Assembly (NCBI GenBank): GCA_018223125.1
Contig: JAAEZA010000029.1
Location: 1-50,972, forward strand
DNA from: Paracoccaceae bacterium
GTDB lineage: Bacteria > Pseudomonadota > Alphaproteobacteria > Rhodobacterales > Rhodobacteraceae
Reading direction: 5' to 3'
Length of the DNA: 50,972 nucleotides
The translations under genes were made by a program, and so were the position numbers. Of the stretch, positions 10,054 to 20,322 are shown one piece after another; position 1 is the first letter of the stretch; each line of letters opens with the position of its first letter. The notes beneath the pieces are model-generated. The model saw nothing but the letters and a program-made list of their open reading frames with translations, was not told where the DNA came from and did not search any database.

Positions 10054-10836
10054 GTGTTTGAAACGATTTCCCTGAATACTGATTCCCGTGGCGTGGCGAC
10101 GCTGACACTGGCACGGGCAGACAAACATAACGCGATGAACGCGCAGATGATCCGCGAACTGACGCAGGCGGCGGCGCAGATCGGGCAGGACAGTGCCATT
10201 CGCGTTGTCGTTCTGGCCGCAGAAGGGCGCAGTTTCTGCGCCGGTGGCGATCTGGGCTGGATGAAGGAACAAATGGCGGCCACTGCCGAACAACGGGCGG
10301 CGGGGGCGCGAGAACTGGCCGGAATGCTCGGTGCGCTGAACACCCTGCCAAAACCTTTGATTGGGCGCGTTCAGGGGCAGGCATTTGGCGGCGGCATCGG
10401 AATGATGTCGGTCTGTGACATAGCAATCGGCGTGCCGGATGTGAAATTCGGTCTGACCGAAACGCGGCTGGGTCTGATTCCGGCAACGATTTCACCTTAT
10501 GTGATTAAACGCATGGGGGAGCCGATGGCGCGGCGGGTGATGATGTCTGCGCGATTGTTTGACAGCGCCGAAGCACAAGAGCTCGGCCTGCTGGCCCGTG
10601 TAGTGGATGTTGACGCATTGGATGATGCGGTAGAGGCCGAGGTTAAGCCCTATCTGTCTGTGGCACCTCGTGCAGTAGAGAAAACCAAACGCCTGATCCG
10701 CGGGCAGGGTGGTGGAATCACTGAAGCGCAGGTGGAGGACAGCATCAAAGCATTGGTGGAGGCTTGGGAAGATTCCGAGGCATCGGATGGAATCAATGCC
10801 TTTTTCGCCAAAGAGAAAGCACCCTGGGCCGGTTGA
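10054..10836 (+). CDS. liuC: Methylglutaconyl-CoA hydratase (enoyl-CoA hydratase family)
   Basis: A 260-residue crotonase-fold enzyme, inferred to hydrate 3-methylglutaconyl-CoA to HMG-CoA. Oxyanion-hole segments are EGRSFCAGGDLGWM and GQAFGGGIGMMSVCD. It begins with GTG at 10054, one base after the mvaB stop, and GAGGA at 10043-10047 supplies the ribosome site. The substrate is assigned from position: it completes a set with isovaleryl-CoA dehydrogenase, MCC and HMG-CoA lyase. The fold alone would fit many enoyl-CoA hydratases. It is the last gene of the operon and converges with the sulfotransferase 34 bp on. Confidence 0.9.
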   Translation: MFETISLNTDSRGVATLTLARADKHNAMNAQMIRELTQAAAQIGQDSAIRVVVLAAEGRSFCAGGDLGWMKEQMAATAEQRAAGARELAGMLGALNTLPKPLIGRVQGQAFGGGIGMMSVCDIAIGVPDVKFGLTETRLGLIPATISPYVIKRMGEPMARRVMMSARLFDSAEAQELGLLARVVDVDALDDAVEAEVKPYLSVAPRAVEKTKRLIRGQGGGITEAQVEDSIKALVEAWEDSEASDGINAFFAKEKAPWAG

Positions 10837-10870
10837 TCCGGTTTCGGTGCACCTGCGTCCGGTTCGGGTT

Positions 10871-11785
10871 TCACCTTTCAGGCGCGCTGCCCTGTGTTTC
10901 TTCCAGAATTTCCAGATCGGCCAGCCAACTGTCCGGCAGGGCACCGGCGTAGAGATCACGCATATAGGTGTATTGATGCGCCAGCTTGTGAATCATCTTG
11001 GTGCGCAGCGCGGGGCTGAGGGGCATTTTGACCGAAACATTGCGGGACCGGTCGAATTCGGCGGGAAGAGGTGTAATTCCGAGAAAGTGGCACAACCTGT
11101 CAATGGCGTCCTGCGTAAACAGGTCTTCGTAGAATGCGAAATGAAGGTTCTCGGCCGGAAATACCGCCCGAAGGTTGCGCATCGCGCTCACGTAATCATA
11201 GCGTTCGCGGTAAAGCGGTTTGTCAAACACCCCGTCGATCTTTGCCTCAAGCTCTTCGAGCGTTTCAAACTTTTCGGAAAACCGCATTTGGGACCAAAGC
11301 CGGTCCGTCGGATTACGCAGCAAAAATATGATTTTTGTGGTAGGATACTCGCGCCGGATCAGTTCCAGTTCGTCCCTGTCCAACGCACAATATGCTGGTG
11401 TGATCTCTCCGAAAACCTGTTCGTCCCCGACGCGGCGGCGAAAGAAACGCCGGTAAGCGCCGACATCACGGCCCATTTTTATCCGGTCGCGCAGCGCCAC
11501 AGCAGCCTTGGCGGGGCGGTTTGGATCGGCCGCCAGTTCCGCCTCCCGCGCTTTCAGTTTCTTGCGAAACATGGATATCGGCCAGTTGTCTTCACGCGAA
11601 CGCGTGCCCCAGAAGTGCATTTCCTTGATCGGGGAAAAAAACACTTCGGGATGATCCCGCAGATAGAATGACAGCCACGTGGTGCCGGCCTTTTGTGCGC
11701 CGACACCCAGAAAAAAGGTACGGCCTTTAAGAATTGCGAGTTTTTCAGCCAAATTTGGGGCTCTTTTCCTGCTGGAGACTTGCAA
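10871..11785 (-). CDS. Sulfotransferase family protein
   Basis: A 304-residue PAPS-dependent sulfotransferase-like protein. The 5'-phosphosulfate loop is GAQKAGTTW (about residues 29-37) and the 3'-phosphate motif is FLLRNPTDRLWSQ (about residues 154-165), both standard for the family. The acceptor is not predictable. The start is uncertain: translation appears to begin with TTG at 11785, but no clear ribosome site precedes it, and another in-frame TTG lies at 11752. Transcription would be divergent from nuoA, with about 190 bp between them. Confidence 0.85.
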   Translation of the reverse strand: MQVSSRKRAPNLAEKLAILKGRTFFLGVGAQKAGTTWLSFYLRDHPEVFFSPIKEMHFWGTRSREDNWPISMFRKKLKAREAELAADPNRPAKAAVALRDRIKMGRDVGAYRRFFRRRVGDEQVFGEITPAYCALDRDELELIRREYPTTKIIFLLRNPTDRLWSQMRFSEKFETLEELEAKIDGVFDKPLYRERYDYVSAMRNLRAVFPAENLHFAFYEDLFTQDAIDRLCHFLGITPLPAEFDRSRNVSVKMPLSPALRTKMIHKLAHQYTYMRDLYAGALPDSWLADLEILEETQGSAPER

Positions 11786-11909
11786 AAAAGGCTACGCAAT
11801 CGCCAAGATGGGGACAAGCCAAATTCATCCCGCCCCCCGATGGCTGCGCAAGTCGCGGGACATTGGGCACTTTCTTTGGTTTCGGGGCGCAATTCCGGCG
11901 GACCCTTGG

Positions 11910-11938
11910 TTGACCTTGGTTCGGGGCAGGGATAGTTA
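11910..11938 (+). promoter_or_regulatory. Possible promoter of the nuo cluster
   Basis: A TTGACC -35 element (11910-11915) is followed by a 17-bp spacer and a poor -10, TAGTTA (11933-11938). It lies about 40 bp upstream of the nuoA start, in the divergent intergenic region. The -35 is strong but the -10 weak, so this is a tentative call. Confidence 0.35.
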
Positions 11939-11977
11939 AACGATGCCGACAACCAGATTTGCGCGAAGGAGTCGCCT

Positions 11978-12343
11978 ATGGAAGACCTGCTCAGAGAATA
12001 CCTGCCGATTTTGGTGTTTCTGGGGATAGCTGCGGGCCTTGGACTCGTGCTGATCCTTGCTGCGGTTATAATTGCCATCCGTAACCCCGATGCCGAAAAG
12101 ACTTCGGCCTATGAATGCGGGTTCAACGCATTTGACGATGCGCGGATGAAATTCGACATCCGGTTCTATCTGGTGTCCATCCTGTTTATCATCTTCGATC
12201 TGGAAGTTGCCTTCCTGTTCCCCTGGGCCGCGTCCTTCAAGGATGTCGGTGTATTGGGGTTCTGGTCGATGATGGTGTTCCTGGGCGTTCTGACAATCGG
12301 CTTTGCGTATGAGTGGAAAAAAGGAGCACTGGAATGGGAGTGA
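11978..12343 (+). CDS. nuoA: NADH-quinone oxidoreductase subunit A
   Basis: A 121-residue small membrane subunit of complex I with three predicted transmembrane helices. The conserved loop [22 protein letters not shown] contains the family cysteine, and the third helix region begins [13 protein letters not shown]. The ribosome site GAAGGAG lies upstream of the ATG at 11978. It is the first gene of the nuo cluster, and its 3' end overlaps nuoB by 10 bp. Confidence 0.97.
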   Translation: MEDLLREYLPILVFLGIAAGLGLVLILAAVIIAIRNPDAEKTSAYECGFNAFDDARMKFDIRFYLVSILFIIFDLEVAFLFPWAASFKDVGVLGFWSMMVFLGVLTIGFAYEWKKGALEWE

Positions 12344-12867
12344 GCACAACTGCCAACACCGCTGGTGTGGATAAAGAGGTCGTTACCCGCGCCCTGAACG
12401 AAGAATTGCAGGACAAGGGTTTCCTGCTGACTTCGACTGATGACATCATTAACTGGGCGCGCACCGGTTCGCTGCACTGGATGACCTTTGGTCTGGCCTG
12501 CTGCGCGGTTGAGATGATGCACACCGCCATGCCCCGCTATGATATGGAACGTTTTGGCACTGCGCCCCGCGCGTCCCCTCGCCAGTCCGACCTTATGATC
12601 GTTGCGGGAACGCTGACCAACAAAATGGCCCCTGCGCTGCGCAAGGTGTATGACCAGATGCCGGAACCCCGCTATGTGATCTCTATGGGATCCTGCGCGA
12701 ATGGCGGCGGTTACTATCACTACAGCTATTCCGTTGTGCGGGGCTGTGACCGGATCGTTCCGGTCGATGTGTATGTTCCGGGATGCCCGCCGTCTGCCGA
12801 GGCGCTGCTTTACGGCATCCTGCAATTGCAACGCAAAATCCGCCGCACCGGCACAATCGTTCGCTAA
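12334..12867 (+). CDS. nuoB: NADH-quinone oxidoreductase subunit B (cluster N2 subunit)
   Basis: A 177-residue subunit of the complex I peripheral arm that carries the terminal 4Fe-4S cluster N2. Ligand cysteines are the tandem pair in LACCAVEM (C56, C57), SMGSC (C121) and PGCPPS (C151). The ATG at 12334 lies inside the end of nuoA and follows AAAAAGGAG, so initiation overlaps the upstream gene. A longer in-frame reading from 12313 would lack a ribosome site. Confidence 0.97.
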   Translation: MGVSTTANTAGVDKEVVTRALNEELQDKGFLLTSTDDIINWARTGSLHWMTFGLACCAVEMMHTAMPRYDMERFGTAPRASPRQSDLMIVAGTLTNKMAPALRKVYDQMPEPRYVISMGSCANGGGYYHYSYSVVRGCDRIVPVDVYVPGCPPSAEALLYGILQLQRKIRRTGTIVR

Positions 12868-12889
12868 GCTGCGAAAGGAAGACGCTCTT

Positions 12890-13504
12890 ATGACAGAGGC
12901 TCTTACAGAACTGGGCACTGTACTGGCTGCCGGCCGCAGCGATGCAGTGCTGGACACCGAAGTAACCAAAACCGGCGAACTGGTGGTCTATGTATCATCC
13001 GCGTCCCTGCCGGATTTCGTGGAATACATCAAAACCGAAAGCAACGCGCGGTTTTCAACGCTGGTGGATATTACGGCTGTTGATTACCCCGGTCGCGACA
13101 AGCGGTTTGAAGTGGTTTATCATTTCCTGTCGATGTACACCAACCAGCGCATCCGCGTGAAAGCGGCGGTGCATGTGGATGAAGTGGTGCCTTCCATCAC
13201 CGCGATTCACCCGTCTGCCGACTGGTTTGAGCGGGAAGTGTTCGATATGTACGGGATCATGTTCTCGGGGCATCCTGACCTGCGCCGCCTGCTGACGGAC
13301 TATGGTTTCCGCGGCTATCCCCTGCGCAAGGATTTCCCGACAACGGGTTATACCGAGCTGCGCTACGACGAAGTGGAAAAGCGCGTTGTTTACGAGCCGG
13401 TAAGCCTTGTTCAGGAATACCGCCAGTTCGATTTCATGTCCCCGTGGGAGGGTGCGGAATACATCCTGCCCGGTGACGAGAAGAAGGAAGAGGCTGCAAA
13501 ATGA
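12890..13504 (+). CDS. nuoC: NADH-quinone oxidoreductase subunit C
   Basis: A 204-residue 30-kDa-type subunit of the peripheral arm. The family signature is ERE(V)[18 protein letters not shown], followed by the [14 protein letters not shown] segment. The start is ATG at 12890 after GAAAGGAAG; the open frame extends further upstream but overlaps nuoB. It ends with an ATGA overlap into nuoD. NuoC and NuoD are separate here, not fused as in enterobacteria. Confidence 0.97.
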   Translation: MTEALTELGTVLAAGRSDAVLDTEVTKTGELVVYVSSASLPDFVEYIKTESNARFSTLVDITAVDYPGRDKRFEVVYHFLSMYTNQRIRVKAAVHVDEVVPSITAIHPSADWFEREVFDMYGIMFSGHPDLRRLLTDYGFRGYPLRKDFPTTGYTELRYDEVEKRVVYEPVSLVQEYRQFDFMSPWEGAEYILPGDEKKEEAAK

Positions 13505-14715
13505 TGGACGGCACCTTTAACGACGCCCAGACCGGCGAACAGCGCATCCGCAATTTCAACATCAACTTCGGTCCGCAGCATCCTGCGGCTCACGGCGTGT
13601 TGCGTCTGGTGCTGGAGTTGGACGGCGAGATTGTCGAACGTTGCGATCCCCACGTCGGCCTGCTGCACCGCGGCACCGAAAAGCTGATGGAAAGCCGCAC
13701 CTATCTGCAAAACCTGCCGTATTTCGACCGGCTGGACTATGTTGCGCCGATGAATCAGGAACACGCATGGTGTCTGGCGATCGAAAAACTGACAGGGGTG
13801 CAAGTGCCCCGTCGTGCCAGCCTGATCCGCGTGCTTTTCTCTGAAATCGGTCGTATCCTGAACCACCTGATGAACGTTACCACACAGGCGATGGACGTTG
13901 GCGCGCTGACGCCGCCGCTTTGGGGATTTGAAGAACGCGAAAAGCTGATGATCTTCTACGAACGGGCCTGTGGTGCGCGTTTGCACGCCGCATACTTCCG
14001 TCCGGGCGGGGTGCATCAGGATCTGCCGCAGGATCTGATTGATGATATCGGGGCTTGGGCGACGCGGTTTCCAACGGTTCTCAAAGACATCGAAAACCTG
14101 CTGACGGAAAACCGTATCTTCAAGCAACGCAACGTTGATATCGCGGTGGTGAGCGAACAGGAAGCGCTTGACTGGGGGTTCTCCGGTGTGATGGTGCGCG
14201 GCTCTGGCATGGCATGGGATCTGCGCCGGTCGCAGCCTTATGAATGCTACGATGAAATGGACTTCCAGATTCCGGTTGGCACCAACGGCGATTGTTATGA
14301 CCGTTACCTCTGCCGGATGCAGGAGATGCTGGAAAGCATCAAGATCATCCACCAGTGTATCGACAAACTGAACGCCGAAGGGCCGGGCGATGTGCTGGCG
14401 CGGGGCAAGATCACGCCACCCAAGCGGGGAGAAATGAAAACCTCGATGGAAGCTCTGATCCACCACTTCAAGCTTTACTCCGAAGGGTTCCATGTGCCCG
14501 AGGGCGAGGTTGACGCCTGTGTCGAGGCCCCCAAGGGCGAGTTCGGTGTCTTCCTTGTATCGGATGGCAGCAACAAACCTTACAAAGCCAAGATCCGCGC
14601 ACCCGGATACCTGCATCTTGCGGCGATGGATCACATCGCCAAGGGCCATCAACTTGCTGATGTTGCGGCCATTATCGGAACACTTGATATCGTTTTCGGA
14701 GAGATTGACCGCTAA
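13501..14715 (+). CDS. nuoD: NADH-quinone oxidoreductase subunit D
   Basis: A 404-residue 49-kDa-type subunit that forms part of the quinone-binding pocket with NuoB. The N-terminal [22 protein letters not shown] and [11 protein letters not shown] segments hold the conserved His and Glu of the family, and the C-terminus ends in the expected DIVFGEIDR. Length matches the typical 400-415. It overlaps nuoC by 4 bp and nuoE by one base. Confidence 0.98.
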   Translation: MMDGTFNDAQTGEQRIRNFNINFGPQHPAAHGVLRLVLELDGEIVERCDPHVGLLHRGTEKLMESRTYLQNLPYFDRLDYVAPMNQEHAWCLAIEKLTGVQVPRRASLIRVLFSEIGRILNHLMNVTTQAMDVGALTPPLWGFEEREKLMIFYERACGARLHAAYFRPGGVHQDLPQDLIDDIGAWATRFPTVLKDIENLLTENRIFKQRNVDIAVVSEQEALDWGFSGVMVRGSGMAWDLRRSQPYECYDEMDFQIPVGTNGDCYDRYLCRMQEMLESIKIIHQCIDKLNAEGPGDVLARGKITPPKRGEMKTSMEALIHHFKLYSEGFHVPEGEVDACVEAPKGEFGVFLVSDGSNKPYKAKIRAPGYLHLAAMDHIAKGHQLADVAAIIGTLDIVFGEIDR

Positions 14716-15899
14716 TGTTACGCCGTCTGCACCACGAACAACCCGACAGTTTTGCCTTTACGCCCCTGAACCAGAAATGGGCCGAAGCGCAGATGACAAA
14801 ATTTCCCGAAGGCCGTCAGGCCAGCGCCGTAATCCCCTTGTTGTGGCGGGTACAAGAGCAGGAAGGCTGGATTTCCCGCCCCGCGCTTGAAACCGTAGCC
14901 GACATGCTGGGCATGGCCTATATCCGTGTGCTGGAAGTGGCGACGTTCTACTTTATGTTCCAACTGCAACCTGTTGGTTCTGTTGCGCATATTCAGGTAT
15001 GCGGCACGACCTCCTGCATGATCTGCGGCGCAGAAGACCTGATCGGTGTCTGTAAGGAAAAGATCGCCGCGCAACCCCATGTGATCTCTGCCGATGGCAA
15101 GTTCAGCTGGGAAGAGGTGGAATGTCTCGGGGCCTGCGCCAACGCGCCGATGGTTCAGATCGGCAAGGACTTCTATGAGGATCTGACAACCGAACGGTTC
15201 GCTGAAATCATCGAGGAATTCGCGGCTGGCAAGGTGCCGACACCGGGTCCGCAGAACGGCCGCTATGCGGCAGAGCCTCTGGGCGGTGCAACGGTTCTCA
15301 AGGATTATGAAGCCGGCCGTGCAGAGCACAATGCCTCTGCCGCGCTGGCAACGGGTATCGGCGACACGGTGAAGCGTATTCAGGGGGACGAGGTTCCGAT
15401 CCTGACGCCCTGGCTGAACAGTGGCAAAACGAAAGCCACCTCCGGCAAGGCGAAACCGGCGCCCAAAGACGGGGTGTCCGCAACTCCGAAACACACCGCC
15501 AGCGCACCTGAGGGAGCCACCAAAACCGAAGCGGAAGCCGCGCAGAGCAAAGGCAAGCCCAAGGTGACCACGGCTGCGAAGGCTGCCGAAAAAGAGGCTC
15601 CCGCTGTGACCAGTGATTCCGGTGTTGCAGAAGTTGCAGAAAAGAAACCGCGTACTTTGAAGGCGCCGCGCAAGGCAGGGGCCGACGATCTGAAACTGAT
15701 CAAAGGTGTCGGGCCGAAGCTGGAAGGCGTTTTGAACGAGATGGGCTTTTACCATTTCGACCAGATTGCAAAATGGGGTCCCGAAGAAGTGGCTTGGGTC
15801 GATGCCCGGCTGAAATTCAAGGGCCGGATCGTCCGGGACAACTGGATTGCCAAAGCCGACGAACTTGCCAAAACCAAAGGCAAAGGCTCTGACAGTTAA
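14715..15899 (+). CDS. nuoE: NADH-quinone oxidoreductase subunit E with C-terminal helix-hairpin-helix-like extension
   Basis: A 394-residue protein, far longer than the 166 residues of E. coli NuoE. Residues about 1-170 are the thioredoxin-like 2Fe-2S (N1a) domain with ligands C96, C101, C137 and C141. Residues about 190-320 are a low-complexity Ala/Lys/Pro/Thr-rich linker. Residues about 324-394 form a helix-hairpin-helix-like domain starting [21 protein letters not shown], of the sort also fused to ribosomal protein L21 in some alphaproteobacteria. The frame is continuous and the extension keeps normal coding character. The role of the tail in complex I is not known. Confidence 0.95.
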   Translation: MLRRLHHEQPDSFAFTPLNQKWAEAQMTKFPEGRQASAVIPLLWRVQEQEGWISRPALETVADMLGMAYIRVLEVATFYFMFQLQPVGSVAHIQVCGTTSCMICGAEDLIGVCKEKIAAQPHVISADGKFSWEEVECLGACANAPMVQIGKDFYEDLTTERFAEIIEEFAAGKVPTPGPQNGRYAAEPLGGATVLKDYEAGRAEHNASAALATGIGDTVKRIQGDEVPILTPWLNSGKTKATSGKAKPAPKDGVSATPKHTASAPEGATKTEAEAAQSKGKPKVTTAAKAAEKEAPAVTSDSGVAEVAEKKPRTLKAPRKAGADDLKLIKGVGPKLEGVLNEMGFYHFDQIAKWGPEEVAWVDARLKFKGRIVRDNWIAKADELAKTKGKGSDS

Positions 15900-15985
15900 C
15901 TGTCAGGGTTCAAACGGATTATGCCTGCCCGTCAGGGCGGGTGTGGCAAAGTCTTCCGGCTTTGCTAATATGAAAGGAAGACCGA

Positions 15986-16210
15986 TTGGCCAGAAAACAT
16001 CCTGATCCGGCGTCCGCGCAAATACGGATCGCCTCTATCGTCATAATCGTGACGATGGTGATATGGATGGGGGCCAGTTGGATTGGCGGTATGATCGGAC
16101 TGCCGGCACGCTTTGCGTTTCTGTTCGATTTCGCCGCTCTGGCCGCGTTCTTCTGGGCGCTGGTTGTTTTGTATCAAGCCTGGCGCAAGCGCCAGAACAT
16201 GAAGGATTAG
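15986..16210 (+). CDS. Small membrane protein of DUF5337 type
   Basis: A 74-residue protein with two transmembrane helices (about residues 12-34 and 42-63) and basic ends. I recognise it as the DUF5337-like protein found in rhodobacterial nuo clusters. Translation probably starts at TTG 15986, since AAAGGAAG at 15974-15981 is spaced correctly and an ATG at 15970 is in another frame. It ends 3 bp before nuoF, so it is co-transcribed with nuo genes. A role as assembly factor or accessory subunit is only inference. Confidence 0.75.
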   Translation: MARKHPDPASAQIRIASIVIIVTMVIWMGASWIGGMIGLPARFAFLFDFAALAAFFWALVVLYQAWRKRQNMKD

Positions 16211-16213
16211 ACG

Positions 16214-17509
16214 ATGCTCGCTGATCAGGACCGCATCTTTACAAATATTTACGGTATGCACGAGCGCACGCTTAAGGGCGCGCAGCAGCGTGGCCATTGG
16301 GATGGCACGGCCGATATCATCAAAAAAGGCCGCGACTGGATCATCGACGAGATGAAGAAATCCGGCCTGCGCGGACGGGGTGGTGCAGGCTTCCCGACTG
16401 GCCTGAAATGGTCCTTCATGCCAAAGGAAAGCGATGGTCGTCCATCCTATCTGGTTATTAACGCCGATGAATCCGAACCGGGCACCTGTAAAGACCGCGA
16501 GATCATGCGCCATGATCCCCACACGCTGATCGAAGGCGCGCTGATTGCCAGTTTCGCTATGAATGCGAATACCTGCTACATCTATATCCGCGGTGAATTC
16601 ATCCGCGAACGCGAAGCCCTGCAAAACGCCATCGACGAGGCTTATGATGCGGGTCTGCTGGGCAAGAACGCCGCGAAATCCGGTTGGGATTTCGATCTGT
16701 TCCTCTCGCACGGGGCGGGGGCCTATATCTGCGGTGAAGAAACTGCACTGCTTGAAAGCCTTGAAGGCAAAAAGGGCATGCCCCGCATGAAGCCGCCTTT
16801 CCCTGCGGGTGCTGGGCTTTACGGCTGTCCGACCACTGTGAACAACGTGGAATCCATCGCTGTGGTGCCGACAATCCTGCGCCGTGGCGCGGAATGGTTC
16901 ACCGGCTTTGGCCGTCCGAACAACGCGGGAACCAAGCTCTTTGCCTTCTCGGGCCATGTGAACAATCCCTGTGTTGTTGAAGATGCCATGTCCACACCGC
17001 TGCGCGAATTGATCGACCGGCACTGTGGCGGCGTTCGCGGGGGCTGGGACAACCTGAAAGCGGTTATTCCGGGCGGGGCATCTGTACCGCTGCTGCCAAA
17101 AGACATCTGTGACGAAGCAATCATGGATTTTGACTGGCTGCGCGAACAGCGTTCCGGTCTCGGGACGGCTGCGGTAATCGTGATGGATCAGAGCACCGAT
17201 GTGATCAAGGCAATCTGGCGTCTGTCGGCGTTTTACAAACACGAATCCTGTGGCCAGTGTACACCGTGCCGCGAAGGCACCGGTTGGATGATGCGGGTCA
17301 TGGACCGTCTGGTCAAAGGCGAGGCAGAGGTTGAGGAAATCGACATGCTGCTGGATGTGACCAAACAGGTTGAAGGGCACACGATCTGTGCGCTCGGCGA
17401 TGCGGCGGCCTGGCCGATCCAGGGTCTGATCCGCCACTTCCGCGATGAAATCGAAGACCGGATCAAGCACAAACGCACCGGTCGCGTCAGCGCGGTTGCC
17501 GCGGAATAA
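16214..17509 (+). CDS. nuoF: NADH-quinone oxidoreductase subunit F (NADH- and FMN-binding)
   Basis: A 431-residue 51-kDa-type subunit that oxidises [20 protein letters not shown] (about 51-66) is the NADH-binding glycine loop, and [13 protein letters not shown] and [14 protein letters not shown] lie in the FMN region. The N3 4Fe-4S ligands are C346, C349 and C352 in [11 protein letters not shown], plus C392. It follows the DUF5337-like gene by 3 bp. A strong terminator hairpin begins 13 bp after its stop. Confidence 0.98.
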   Translation: MLADQDRIFTNIYGMHERTLKGAQQRGHWDGTADIIKKGRDWIIDEMKKSGLRGRGGAGFPTGLKWSFMPKESDGRPSYLVINADESEPGTCKDREIMRHDPHTLIEGALIASFAMNANTCYIYIRGEFIREREALQNAIDEAYDAGLLGKNAAKSGWDFDLFLSHGAGAYICGEETALLESLEGKKGMPRMKPPFPAGAGLYGCPTTVNNVESIAVVPTILRRGAEWFTGFGRPNNAGTKLFAFSGHVNNPCVVEDAMSTPLRELIDRHCGGVRGGWDNLKAVIPGGASVPLLPKDICDEAIMDFDWLREQRSGLGTAAVIVMDQSTDVIKAIWRLSAFYKHESCGQCTPCREGTGWMMRVMDRLVKGEAEVEEIDMLLDVTKQVEGHTICALGDAAAWPIQGLIRHFRDEIEDRIKHKRTGRVSAVAAE

Positions 17510-17522
17510 ATCCGAAACTTTC

Positions 17523-17555
17523 AAAAACGCGCTCCGGTCATCGGGGCGCGTTTTT
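17523..17555 (+). terminator. Intrinsic terminator after nuoF
   Basis: A 13-bp stem (17523-17535 with 17543-17555, including one G-U pair), a 7-nt loop and a terminal T5. The GC core is ACGCGC/GCGCGT. It lies between nuoF and the DUF5333-like gene, so it divides the nuo cluster into at least two transcriptional blocks or attenuates readthrough. Confidence 0.85.
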
Positions 17556-17683
17556 CTTTGGGGAGGGCGATATTTCGTCCTTGTAACACGCTGTGAACCG
17601 CGTGTTATTGCATAACACCGCGATCACCCCATTTATTCCTCTTGAGCATTGACCCGTTCCATCGGGCAAGACAGGAGAATTAC

Positions 17684-18082
17684 ATGCGCATTATGCTTAC
17701 AGCCGCACTGACCGGCTTTATGGCTACCACAGCGGTGGCGAATCCCCCTCTGCGGGAGGTGAAAGAGATTAACGACGGGCTGCTTTATGTCGGGCTCGCG
17801 GACGAGATCCGCAAAAACTGTGACAGTATTTCCGGTCGCATCTTCAAGGGGATAGGCCGCTTGCGCGCGATACACAAACAGGCGCAGGACATGGGGTATT
17901 CCAAAGAGGAAATCGAAACCTTTGTTGACAGCCGTGCGGAAAAGAACCGTCTGAAAGCGCGTGGCCGTGCCTATCTGAAGGCGAATGGGGCAAGCCTTGA
18001 GGACAAAGAGTCCCTATGTGCCTTGGGCCGCGAGGAAATCGCCAAGGGAAGCGCGATCGGCTCTTTGCTTTATGAAAATTAA
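17684..18082 (+). CDS. Exported DUF5333-type protein
   Basis: A 132-residue protein with a signal peptide (core LTAALTGFMATTAVA, cleavage expected after AVA). The mature part begins NPPLREVKEINDGLL and has two cysteines (KNCDS and SLCALG) that could form a disulfide. I recognise it as the DUF5333 family found with rhodobacterial nuo genes. The ATG at 17684 follows ACAGGAG, and an earlier in-frame start at 17642 is less likely. It lies between two terminator-like hairpins, so it may be transcribed alone. Function unknown. Confidence 0.78.
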   Translation: MRIMLTAALTGFMATTAVANPPLREVKEINDGLLYVGLADEIRKNCDSISGRIFKGIGRLRAIHKQAQDMGYSKEEIETFVDSRAEKNRLKARGRAYLKANGASLEDKESLCALGREEIAKGSAIGSLLYEN

Positions 18083-18096
18083 CCTATAAAAAAACT

Positions 18097-18115
18097 CAGG
18101 TATTAACCTGTTTTT
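18097..18115 (+). terminator. Possible weak terminator after the DUF5333-type gene
   Basis: CAGGT-ATTA-ACCTG gives a 5-bp stem with a 4-nt loop followed by T5, 14 bp after the stop codon. The stem is short, so termination would be partial. Confidence 0.45.
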
Positions 18116-18197
18116 GCAAGGCTTTCCGTTTCAAGGCTTCTTTGGCTTTGAAATGGAACTTTGTGACTTTTTTACCCCCAAATTTGCTTTTCTTTGG

Positions 18198-18226
18198 TTG
18201 AGGCCCGCGCCAAGCTGCGGTATCTG
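18198..18226 (+). promoter_or_regulatory. Possible promoter upstream of nuoG
   Basis: TTGAGG (18198-18203), a 17-bp spacer and TATCTG (18221-18226), 75 bp before the nuoG start. Both elements are imperfect, but a promoter here would be needed if the two upstream hairpins terminate transcription. Confidence 0.3.
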
Positions 18227-18300
18227 GCAGTACGGCGGTGCTGGACCGCTGTTACTCTAAAGTAAGCCCAGAGCGCAGTGCGCTCGATTTGGGAGGCAGC

Positions 18301-20319
18301 ATGACCGATTTGCGCAAAATCATCATCGACGATACCGAAGTAGAAGTGGATGGCGCAATGACGCTGATCCAGGCCTGCGAAGTCGCTGGCGTCGAAATTC
18401 CGAGGTTTTGTTATCACGAAAGACTGACCATCGCGGGCAACTGCCGCATGTGTCTTGTTGAAGTTGTCGGCGGTCCACCCAAACCTGCGGCGTCCTGTGC
18501 GATGCAGGTGCGCGATCTGCGCCCCGGACCGGAAGGCCAGCCGCCTGTGGTCAAGACCAAATCGCCTATGGTCAAAAAGGCCCGTGAAGGGGTCATGGAA
18601 TTCCTGCTGATCAACCATCCGCTGGATTGCCCGATCTGCGATCAGGGCGGCGAATGCGACCTGCAGGATCAGGCCATGGCCTATGGAGTGGATTTTTCCC
18701 GCTTCCGCGAAGCCAAACGCGCGGTAGACGATCTGGATCTGGGGCCGCTTGTGGATACCCAGATGACCCGCTGCATTTCCTGCACCCGCTGTGTGCGGTT
18801 CACCAGCGAAGTTGCCGGTATCACCCAGATGGGCCAGACCGGACGCGGCGAGGATGCGGAAATCACCAGCTATCTGAACCAGACGCTCGATTCGGAATTG
18901 CAGGGCAATATCATTGATCTGTGTCCGGTCGGGGCGCTCACCTCCAAGCCGTATGCTTTCACCGCCCGTCCGTGGGAATTGAAGAAAACAGAAACCATCG
19001 ACGTGATGGATGCGCTCGGCTCCAACATTCGTGTGGATACCAAGGGGCGCGAAGTGATGCGTATCCTGCCGCGCAACCATGATGGTGTGAACGAAGAGTG
19101 GCTGTCCGACAAATCCCGCTTCATCTGGGATGGCCTGCGCCGCCAGCGTCTGGACCGCCCCTATGTGCGTGTTGATGGTAAGTTGAAACCGGCAAGCTGG
19201 GACGAAGCCTTTGCGGCGATCAAAACCGCTGTTGACGGAAAATCCGTTGCCGGTCTGGTCGGTGATCTGGTCAGCGCTGAAGCTGCTTTTGCCTTGAAAT
19301 CCCTGATCACTGCCATGGGCGGTGAAGTGGATTGCCGTGTTGACGGCGCGAAATTGCCTGCGGGTAATCGTTCGGGCTATGTCGGGACAGGCACAATCGA
19401 GGATATCGACAGTGCCGAGATGATCCAGTTGATCGGCACCAATCCACGGGCCGAAGCCCCTGTGCTGAACGCGCGTCTGCGCAAGGCGTGGATGCGCGGT
19501 GCGGACATCGCTCTGCTGGGTGAAGCCGTCGATCTGACCTATGACTATGCGCATGTTGGAACGGATGTTTCCGATCTGGCAGGGCTGCTGGACGGTGATC
19601 ATGCCGCCGTGAAGGACAAAGCGTCCATGGTCATCATCGGTCAGGGTGCCTTGCAGGGTGACAACGGCGCGGATGTTCTGGCCGCTGCGATGGCGCTGGC
19701 CGAGAAAACCGGTTCCAAATTCATGGTTCTGCATACGGCGGCCGGTCGTGTGGGGGCGATGGATCTGGGCTGCACCAGTGAAGAAGGGCCCGAGGCGCTC
19801 GTTTCCCGTGCGGAAGTGGTGTTCAACCTTGGCGTTGATGAAACCGAAATCGCTGCGGGTCCGTTCGTGATCTATCAGGGCAGCCACGGGGATCGCGGCG
19901 CACACCGTGCGGATGTGATCCTGCCGGGCGCGGCCTATACGGAAGAAAGCGGGATCTTCGTAAATACCGAGGGCCGTCCGCAAATGGCCTTCCGCGCCGG
20001 TTTTGCACCGGGGGATGCCCGCGAAAACTGGGCCATCCTGCGGGCGCTGTCCGGTGAACTTGGTCATACACTGCCGTTTGACAGTCTTACGGCCTTGCGC
20101 TCTGCCATGTTCGGTGAGGTTCCCCATCTCGGGGCGATTGATCAGGTGCCTGCAAACGAATGGCAGGCTGTTTCGGGCAAGGCGCTTGGCAAGGGCGCAG
20201 TGGCCTATGCGATTTCTGCGCATTACCAGACCAACCCGATTGCCCGTGCCAGCCAGGTAATGGCAGAGCTGTCCGCAAATGCAGCGGCGCGGCGTGCTGG
20301 CAAGCTGGCGGCGGAGTAA
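18301..20319 (+). CDS. nuoG: NADH-quinone oxidoreductase subunit G
   Basis: A 672-residue 75-kDa-type subunit. The N-terminal 2Fe-2S domain has [17 protein letters not shown] and [10 protein letters not shown]. The His-Cys cluster follows, with [18 protein letters not shown], then [10 protein letters not shown] for a 4Fe-4S cluster, and a catalytically silent molybdopterin-oxidoreductase-like region after about residue 220. Length matches the Paracoccus type rather than the longer enterobacterial form. ATG 18301 is preceded by GGGAGGC; a longer in-frame start at 18238 is not family-like. Confidence 0.97.
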   Translation: MTDLRKIIIDDTEVEVDGAMTLIQACEVAGVEIPRFCYHERLTIAGNCRMCLVEVVGGPPKPAASCAMQVRDLRPGPEGQPPVVKTKSPMVKKAREGVMEFLLINHPLDCPICDQGGECDLQDQAMAYGVDFSRFREAKRAVDDLDLGPLVDTQMTRCISCTRCVRFTSEVAGITQMGQTGRGEDAEITSYLNQTLDSELQGNIIDLCPVGALTSKPYAFTARPWELKKTETIDVMDALGSNIRVDTKGREVMRILPRNHDGVNEEWLSDKSRFIWDGLRRQRLDRPYVRVDGKLKPASWDEAFAAIKTAVDGKSVAGLVGDLVSAEAAFALKSLITAMGGEVDCRVDGAKLPAGNRSGYVGTGTIEDIDSAEMIQLIGTNPRAEAPVLNARLRKAWMRGADIALLGEAVDLTYDYAHVGTDVSDLAGLLDGDHAAVKDKASMVIIGQGALQGDNGADVLAAAMALAEKTGSKFMVLHTAAGRVGAMDLGCTSEEGPEALVSRAEVVFNLGVDETEIAAGPFVIYQGSHGDRGAHRADVILPGAAYTEESGIFVNTEGRPQMAFRAGFAPGDARENWAILRALSGELGHTLPFDSLTALRSAMFGEVPHLGAIDQVPANEWQAVSGKALGKGAVAYAISAHYQTNPIARASQVMAELSANAAARRAGKLAAE

Positions 20320-20322
20320 CCG

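Noticed and set aside
15965-17524. 519-codon minus-strand frame opposite nuoF
   Set aside because: NuoF has all its cofactor motifs on the plus strand; the antisense product has no recognisable features.
18172-20223. Very long open frame on the minus strand, antisense to nuoG
   Set aside because: The plus-strand frame encodes an unmistakable NuoG with iron-sulfur motifs. The antisense frame has His/Arg/Gln-rich composition typical of a shadow of high-GC third positions.
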